This document shows positions 59,744 to 64,000 of a stretch of DNA of 64,000 nt, piece after piece. Each line of letters begins with the position of its first letter. Position 1 is the stretch's first letter. A program made the position numbers and the translations under genes. The notes under the pieces were generated by a model, which was given only the letters and a program-made list of their open reading frames with translations, was not told where the DNA came from and did not search any database. Source of the stretch: Halomicrobium katesii DSM 19301 (GTDB lineage: Archaea > Halobacteriota > Halobacteria > Halobacteriales > Haloarculaceae); the NCBI RefSeq assembly GCF_000379085.1, contig NZ_KB905379.1, positions 579,615-643,614 of the forward strand. Reading direction: 5' to 3'.

Positions 59744-59746
59744 TCC

Positions 59747-60796
59747 ATGTCCGGACACGACGACCCGATCGACCTCCGATCGGACACGGTGACCAGGCCC
59801 TCGACAGCCATGCGGGAGGCCGCCCGCAACGCCCCGGTCGGCGACGACGTATACGGCGAAGACCCCACCGTCGCCGAACTGGAGGCCCGTGCCGCCGATC
59901 TGCTCGGGAAAGCCGACGCGCTCTTCGTTCCCAGCGGCACCATGGGCAACCAGATCGCCGTCCGGGCCCACACCGAACGAGGACAGGAACTCCTGCTGGA
60001 TCGTGAGTCACACATCTATCGCTGGGAACTCGGCGGGACCGCCCAGCACGCACAGGTCCAGTGTCGCACGGTCGACGCCGACGACCGCTGCGTACCCACT
60101 CCCGAACAGATAAGCGAGGCGTTCGTCGCCGAGGACCTGCACCGACCGGGGACCGGTCTGGTGACCCTGGAGAACACGCACAACTACCGCGGCGGCGTCG
60201 CGATCCCCGAATTCCACGTCGACGCCGCGTGTGACGCGGCACACGCGCTCGACGTACCGGTCCACCTCGACGGCGCGCGGCTGTGGAACGCCGCGGTCGC
60301 GCTCGACACCGCGCCGGCCGCGCTCGCCCGAGAAGCGGACTCGGTGATGGCCTGTCTCTCCAAGGGACTGGGCGCACCCGTCGGCTCGGTCCTCGCAGGC
60401 ACCGAGTCGTTCGTCGACGAGGCCCGTCGCCTCCGGAAGCTGTTCGGCGGCGGAATGCGCCAGGCGGGCATGATCGCGGCACCCGGTCTCGAAGCGCTCG
60501 ACAACGTCGACCGGCTCGCCGACGACCACGAGAACGCACGGCGGCTGGCGACCGGTCTCGACGCGATAGACGGCCTCCGCGTGCCGACACCGGAGACCAA
60601 CATCGTCGTCGTCGACAGCGAACCCGCCGAGATCACCAGCGACGCCTTCGTCGAGGGCTGTGTGGCGCGTGGCGTTCGCTGTGGGAGCGTCTTCGAGTAC
60701 ACGACGCGGCTGTGTACCAACCTCGACGTGGACCGCGCCGACGTCGACGCGGCGATCGATCGGATCGGACGCGTGGTCCGAGCGGCCACCGAGTAG
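59747..60796 (+). CDS. ltaE: Low-specificity L-threonine aldolase
   Basis: 349 residues. PLP-dependent enzyme cleaving threonine or allo-threonine to glycine and acetaldehyde. PLP-Lys206 lies in MACLSKGLGAPVG, with the substrate/phosphate segments LRSDTVTRPS, GDDVYGEDPTV, FVPSGTMGN and LDGARLWNA. Length and order match bacterial LtaE. It follows the HxlR regulator by four bases; the regulator may sense thiol or aldehyde stress and adjust the aldolase. Complete. Confidence 0.9.
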   Translation: MSGHDDPIDLRSDTVTRPSTAMREAARNAPVGDDVYGEDPTVAELEARAADLLGKADALFVPSGTMGNQIAVRAHTERGQELLLDRESHIYRWELGGTAQHAQVQCRTVDADDRCVPTPEQISEAFVAEDLHRPGTGLVTLENTHNYRGGVAIPEFHVDAACDAAHALDVPVHLDGARLWNAAVALDTAPAALAREADSVMACLSKGLGAPVGSVLAGTESFVDEARRLRKLFGGGMRQAGMIAAPGLEALDNVDRLADDHENARRLATGLDAIDGLRVPTPETNIVVVDSEPAEITSDAFVEGCVARGVRCGSVFEYTTRLCTNLDVDRADVDAAIDRIGRVVRAATE

Positions 60797-60964
60797 CCGG
60801 CTCCGAGGCCAGATCGTCGTGGGACCCGACTCGACTCTGGGACTCCGAGTGTGTGGATCGAGAAGCAAAGGTTCTTGCCACTCCCCAGCATAGCCGCATC
60901 TATCGAACCCCCGTTGCCGTCGTTTTCGCAGCCATTGACGGCCACTAATCGTTGATTTCAACCC

Positions 60965-62887
60965 ATGAGTTCCGCAGACGAGACACTTGAGAAGATTCGA
61001 ACGACGGTCGAGCAGGAAACGCCGGACGACATCGAGATCGCCTCGGTGACGTTCGAAGGGCCAGAACTCGTCATCTACACGCCCGACGCGCGGAAGGTCG
61101 CCAACAGGGACCGGCTCGTGCCGAACCTCGCCCAGACCCTCCAGAAGCGCATCAACGTCCGCCCGACACAGGGCGCACTCGTCGACGAGCAGCGCGCCCG
61201 CGAAGAGATTTCGTCGACGATCCCGGACGCCGCGGGCGTCCAGAACCTCGACTTCGACCACGACACGGGCGAAGTGTTCATCGAGGCCGAGAAGCCCGGC
61301 CTCGTCATCGGCCGCCACGGCGAGACGCTCGACGAGATCTCGGCCTCGGTCGGCTGGACCCCCGAGGTCGTCCGGACACCACCGATGGAGTCCTCGACCG
61401 TCTCGAACGTCCGGAACTTCCTCAAACAGGAACGGACCGAACGGCGCGACATCCTCGAACGCGTCGGTCGCCAGATCAACCGTCCGACGACGGACGACGC
61501 CGACTGGGTGCGCCTGACGACGCTCGGGTGCTGTCGAGAGGTCGGGCGCGCTGCCTTCATCCTCTCGACGCCCGATTCGCGCATCCTCGTCGACTGTGGC
61601 GACAAGCCCGGCGCAGAAGGAGAGGTGCCCTACCTCCAGGCACCGGAGGCCCTCGCCGCCGGTCCGCAGTCGATCGACGCGGTCGTACTCACGCACGCCC
61701 ACCTCGACCACTCCGCGCTCATCCCGATCCTGTTCAAGTACGGCTACGACGGCCCGATTTACACCACCGCGCCGACCAGAGACCTGATGGGACTCCTCCA
61801 GCTCGACTACCTCGACGTCGCCGCCAAAGAGGGCCGCACACCGCCCTACGAGAGCCAGCAGGTCCGGGACGCACTCAAGCACACGATCCCCGTCGAGTAC
61901 GGCAACGTCACCGACATCGCCCCGGATATCAAGCTCACGATGCACAACGCCGGCCACATCCTCGGGGCGGCAGTGACACACTTCCACATCGGCGACGGTC
62001 ACTACAACGTCGCCTTCTCGGGAGACATCCACTACACCGACACCCGTCTCCTCGACGGCGCAGTCAACGACTTCCCGCGCGTCGAGACGCTCGTGCTCGA
62101 ATCGACCTACGGCGGGAAACACGACTTCCAGACTGATCAGGCCGACTCCGAACGTGTCCTGAAGCAGGCGATCAACGAAGCACACGACCGCGGCGGCAAG
62201 ATCCTCATTCCGGCCTTCGCCGTCGGTCGTTCACAGGAACTCATGCTCGTCCTCGAAGAGGCGATGCGTAGCGGCGATATTCCGACAGTACCCGTCTATC
62301 TCGACGGGATGATCCGCGAGGCGACAGCGATTCACACCGCCTATCCCGAGTACCTCCGCGACGACCTCCAACAGCGGATTCTCTACGAAGACGAAAATCC
62401 CTTCCTCGCCGAGCAGTTCCAGCAAGTCGACGGCGGCCAGGAGATGCGCCAGGACATCGCCGACGACGAACCCTGTATCATCCTCACGACCTCCGGGATG
62501 GTCACCGGCGGTCCAGTGATGTCGTGGCTCCGCCTGCTCGGCAGCGATCCGGACAATACGCTGATGTTCGTCGGCTACCAGGCGGAAGGTACGCTCGGTC
62601 GACAGATCCAGCGCGGACAGGACGAGATCACGCTCTCGGACGGCAGCGGGCCCCGCGCCGAACGCGTCTCGCTGAAAATGGAAGTCGAAACCGTCGACGG
62701 CTTCTCCGGCCACGCCGACCGGCAGGGACTGGAGACCTTCGTCGAGACGATGCATCCCCGTCCCGAGAAAGTCATCTGCGTCCACGGCGACGAACAGTCG
62801 ACGAACCAGCTGTCGTCGGCGCTCTACCAGAAATTCAACATGCGGACCTACAACCCGAAGAACCTCGAAACGTTCCGGTTCGTCTAG
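60965..62887 (+). CDS. aCPSF1 beta-CASP ribonuclease, transcription termination factor
   Basis: 640 residues. Two N-terminal KH-type segments (1-about 145, with PGLVIGRHGETLDEI) are followed by a metallo-beta-lactamase part with HAHLDH (244-249) and the beta-CASP insertion containing LESTYGGKHDF, FAVGRSQELMLVL and TTSGMVTGGPV; the terminal MBL motifs DGFSGHADRQGL and VHGDEQ complete the zinc site. This is archaeal FttA/aCPSF1, which cuts nascent RNA at U-rich ends and terminates transcription. Essential in methanogens. Its stop overlaps that of the convergent glutaredoxin gene. Confidence 0.94.
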   Translation: MSSADETLEKIRTTVEQETPDDIEIASVTFEGPELVIYTPDARKVANRDRLVPNLAQTLQKRINVRPTQGALVDEQRAREEISSTIPDAAGVQNLDFDHDTGEVFIEAEKPGLVIGRHGETLDEISASVGWTPEVVRTPPMESSTVSNVRNFLKQERTERRDILERVGRQINRPTTDDADWVRLTTLGCCREVGRAAFILSTPDSRILVDCGDKPGAEGEVPYLQAPEALAAGPQSIDAVVLTHAHLDHSALIPILFKYGYDGPIYTTAPTRDLMGLLQLDYLDVAAKEGRTPPYESQQVRDALKHTIPVEYGNVTDIAPDIKLTMHNAGHILGAAVTHFHIGDGHYNVAFSGDIHYTDTRLLDGAVNDFPRVETLVLESTYGGKHDFQTDQADSERVLKQAINEAHDRGGKILIPAFAVGRSQELMLVLEEAMRSGDIPTVPVYLDGMIREATAIHTAYPEYLRDDLQQRILYEDENPFLAEQFQQVDGGQEMRQDIADDEPCIILTTSGMVTGGPVMSWLRLLGSDPDNTLMFVGYQAEGTLGRQIQRGQDEITLSDGSGPRAERVSLKMEVETVDGFSGHADRQGLETFVETMHPRPEKVICVHGDEQSTNQLSSALYQKFNMRTYNPKNLETFRFV

Positions 62888-63225
62888 GTCTGGAGCGTCA
62901 CCGCGAGTTCGCCCCGTTCGGCGTACTGCTCTAAGATATCGCTGCCGCCGACGAACTCCCCGTCGACGAACGTCTGTGGAATCGTCTCACGCCCACTGTG
63001 TTCTTCCAGAGCTACCCGGTACTCGTCGAGTGACTCCAGCACGTCGACCGTCTCGAAGTCGTCGCGATGCTGCCCGATCAGCGTGAGTGCCTTGTCCGAG
63101 TAGCCACACTGTGGCATCATTTCTGTTCCCTTCATGAACAGGACGACCTCGTTGCTCTCGATCGCCTCGTCGACTCGTTCCGTGACCTCGTCCTGTGGTA
63201 GCCCCTCGTTCGGATTGAACGTCAT
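62884..63225 (-). CDS. Monothiol glutaredoxin (Grx4-type)
   Basis: 113 residues from the ATG at 63225; a longer frame would run into the MITE and is not natural. CGYS replaces the classic CGFS active site (PQCGYSDKA), KGTEMMPQ provides the glutathione-like thiol site, and TIPQTFVDGEFVGGSDIL closes the fold. Monothiol glutaredoxins carry 2Fe-2S clusters and pair with BolA, which is the gene upstream here. In haloarchaea gamma-glutamylcysteine probably replaces glutathione. The MITE now separates the two genes, which may weaken co-transcription. Confidence 0.88.
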   Translation of the reverse strand: MTFNPNEGLPQDEVTERVDEAIESNEVVLFMKGTEMMPQCGYSDKALTLIGQHRDDFETVDVLESLDEYRVALEEHSGRETIPQTFVDGEFVGGSDILEQYAERGELAVTLQT

Positions 63226-63262
63226 ACGCGTGTTCTCGCTCTCCGTGCGCAAATGGCTTGTG

Positions 63263-63348
63263 CTATAGTAACAATTGAAACGATTTACACACCGATCGCA
63301 CTGCTGTCGTGCGATCGGGTGTGCATTGACTTTCAATGGCTACTATAG
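63263..63348. mobile_element. 86-bp palindromic MITE, copy 2
   Basis: Inverted copy of the element at 48918-49003, ends CTATAG, 83 of 86 positions equal. Inserted between bolA and the glutaredoxin gene; it carries the bolA stop codon at 63333-63335. The perfect inner stem GATCGCAC/GTGCGATC should form a strong RNA hairpin in the bolA-grx transcript. Confidence 0.85.
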
Positions 63349-63587
63349 TCCGCCTCGCCTGGCGTGTCCGTCTCGATTTCGATCGCGTGAATGTCCGTCG
63401 TCATGTGCCCGTCGAGGGCGTCGTACACCCGCTGGTGACGGTCGACGAGTGACTCGCCTTCGAAAGCCGGAGCGATGACTCGCGCCGCGTAGTGGTCGTC
63501 TTCCGCAGTCCCGTGCGATATCGTCACTGTCGCGTCTGCGTCGTCGATCCCGGTCTCGATGAGTCGTTCGATCTCGTCGGTATTCAT
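63333..63587 (-). CDS. bolA: BolA-family protein, 3' end altered by MITE
   Basis: 84 residues. The BolA pattern lies in RVIAPAFEGESLVDRHQRVYDAL with DIHAIEIETDTP after it. BolA proteins bind iron-sulfur clusters together with monothiol glutaredoxin. The final YSSH comes from the MITE, after DTPGEAD. Normal family members end just beyond the last strand, so the loss is small. Start MNTDEIERLIETGI is typical. It is first gene of the bolA-grx pair. Confidence 0.88.
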   Translation of the reverse strand: MNTDEIERLIETGIDDADATVTISHGTAEDDHYAARVIAPAFEGESLVDRHQRVYDALDGHMTTDIHAIEIETDTPGEADYSSH

Positions 63588-63665
63588 ACGGGCACCACGC
63601 GGGCGAGGGAAAAAACGCTTGCCACAGCGGCCGCTTGGAGGGAGTACTGCCGCTGTCGATCGACA

Positions 63666-63700
63666 TGAAAAAAGCCCACAGCCGTAATGGCTGCGGGCTC
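63666..63700 (-). terminator. Hairpin plus T-run after the rRNA operon
   Basis: On the minus strand AGCCCGCAGCC-ATTA-GGCTGTGGGCT folds with about 11 pairs and is followed by TTTTTTC, immediately after the 5S rRNA. This is the end signal of the rRNA operon. Confidence 0.75.
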
Positions 63701-63712
63701 TAAAGTATGAGT

Positions 63713-63835
63713 AGCAGGCGGCGAACCGGCTTTCCCAGGGGTTCGCACACCCCAGTACTCACTGGAACGCTGGCAGGCTTAACGTCCGTGTTCGGGATGG
63801 GTACGGGTGTTTCCCTGCCGCTATGGCCGCCTTTA
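63713..63835 (-). rRNA. rrf: 5S ribosomal RNA
   Basis: Minus strand reads TAAAGGCGGCCATAGCGGCA with the invariant ACCCGTACCCATCCCGAACA and the closing GGTTCGCCGCCT, matching haloarchaeal 5S rRNA (about 122 bases). The ends pair AGGCGGC with GCCGCCT. The exact ends may differ by a few bases. It is the last gene of the operon. Confidence 0.95.
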
Positions 63836-63944
63836 CGCCGAGTCGTGGAGTCGAACCACGAGGATACCAGTCTCGGTCTCCGCGTCTACGTGCGATCCAG
63901 TGAACGCCTGGACTCGTGCAACGCAACGAGTCACAGTGCAATGA
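63836..63944 (-). other. 23S-5S spacer of the rRNA operon
   Basis: Holds a hairpin ACTCGT-TGCGTTGC-ACGAGT and other GC-rich pairing (CGTGGTTCGACTCCACG) that would serve the 23S processing stem and bulge-helix-bulge. I see no tRNA gene in it. Confidence 0.6.
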
Positions 63945-64000
63945 GTGTGTGGCTTCGGTCGATTAGTGCTCGCGGGCTCAACGTCTCGTTGCCTCGACGC
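63945..64000 (-). rRNA. rrl: 23S ribosomal RNA, 3' end (partial)
   Basis: Minus strand ends with GTTGAGCCCGCGAGCACTAA and TCGACCGAAGCCACAC, characteristic of the 3' terminus of haloarchaeal 23S rRNA. The remainder lies beyond the window. The 3' boundary is approximate. Confidence 0.88.

Noticed and set aside
63836..63944. tRNA gene in the 23S-5S spacer
   Set aside because: No cloverleaf can be formed; hairpins fit rRNA processing stems.

Overview
The window is chromosomal DNA of a halophilic archaeon (class Halobacteria). The evidence is a GC content in the mid-60s or higher by eye, strongly acidic proteins rich in Asp and Glu, TATA-led leaderless or near-leaderless genes, tRNA genes without an encoded CCA, and archaeal markers: Lsm-L37e, CDC48 with a VAT-type N domain, the beta-CASP termination factor aCPSF1, MBF1, and an rRNA operon. 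The general look suggests the Haloarcula/Halomicrobium group, but I cannot prove the genus from sequence alone.

Layout. 1-6.0 kb: C-terminal part of an Lhr-type helicase, a lower-GC pair (HTH protein and membrane protein), two bacterial-PH-domain membrane proteins, a PAP2 phosphatase and a small zinc protein. 6.0-15.5 kb: a Dna2-like nuclease-helicase, then a tightly overlapped five-gene MoxR/DUF58/DUF4129 cell-envelope cluster. 15.6-19.1 kb: small conserved halophile proteins, a lipoprotein, a zinc-metalloprotease-like protein and a trio of very small proteins, two of them with C-terminal membrane anchors. 19.1-33.1 kb: mostly housekeeping (M42 peptidase, lsm-rpl37e-purF, peroxiredoxin, a single-domain HD ppGpp-hydrolase-like protein, cdc48, panB, acyl-CoA dehydrogenase, MBF1). 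33.2-34.1 kb: tRNA-Leu, a gene-poor stretch, a tandem 103-bp repeat and an atypical tRNA. 34.1-39.1 kb: an amidohydrolase and the succinate dehydrogenase operon (sdhCDBA). 39.2-47.1 kb: a palindrome-truncated peptidase relic, cysE, a deaminase, DNA repair, an acyl-CoA dehydrogenase divergent from a fused 3-hydroxyacyl-CoA dehydrogenase/enoyl-CoA hydratase, and a sensor kinase. 47.1-56.7 kb: tRNA-Glu, a GlmU-like sugar nucleotidyltransferase, a lower-GC DUF234 ATPase whose 3' end lies in a MITE, an arylsulfotransferase-like exported protein, a regulator, a five-repeat DUF1508 membrane protein, an atypical ROK protein and a CBS protein. 56.9-64 kb: acyl-CoA synthetase, two small regulators, threonine aldolase, aCPSF1, glutaredoxin and BolA (separated by a second copy of the MITE), then a minus-strand rRNA operon whose 5S gene and 23S 3' end are visible.

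How the genes work together. The two acyl-CoA dehydrogenases, the fused hydratase/dehydrogenase and the AMP-forming acyl-CoA synthetase provide most of a beta-oxidation route whose electrons can reach the respiratory chain also fed by succinate dehydrogenase. PurF, PanB, CysE, GlmU and threonine aldolase serve biosynthesis. The MoxR cluster and the PH-domain pair look like envelope maintenance systems.

The least ordinary signals are non-coding. A hairpin with a conserved loop but different, self-complementary stems, followed by an inverted T-arm-like sequence, lies just downstream of three tRNA or tRNA-like genes. The 103-bp tandem repeat is built from a tRNA 3' end plus this element. An 86-bp palindromic MITE supplies the stop codon of two unrelated genes. 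A second, larger palindromic element occurs twice, once at the breakpoint of a truncated gene. No CRISPR array, insertion-sequence transposase or recognisable phage module is present. I did not find a complete new defence or biosynthetic system. The nearest candidates for undescribed biology are the post-tRNA element, the five-repeat DUF1508 membrane protein and the tail-anchored small-protein trio.
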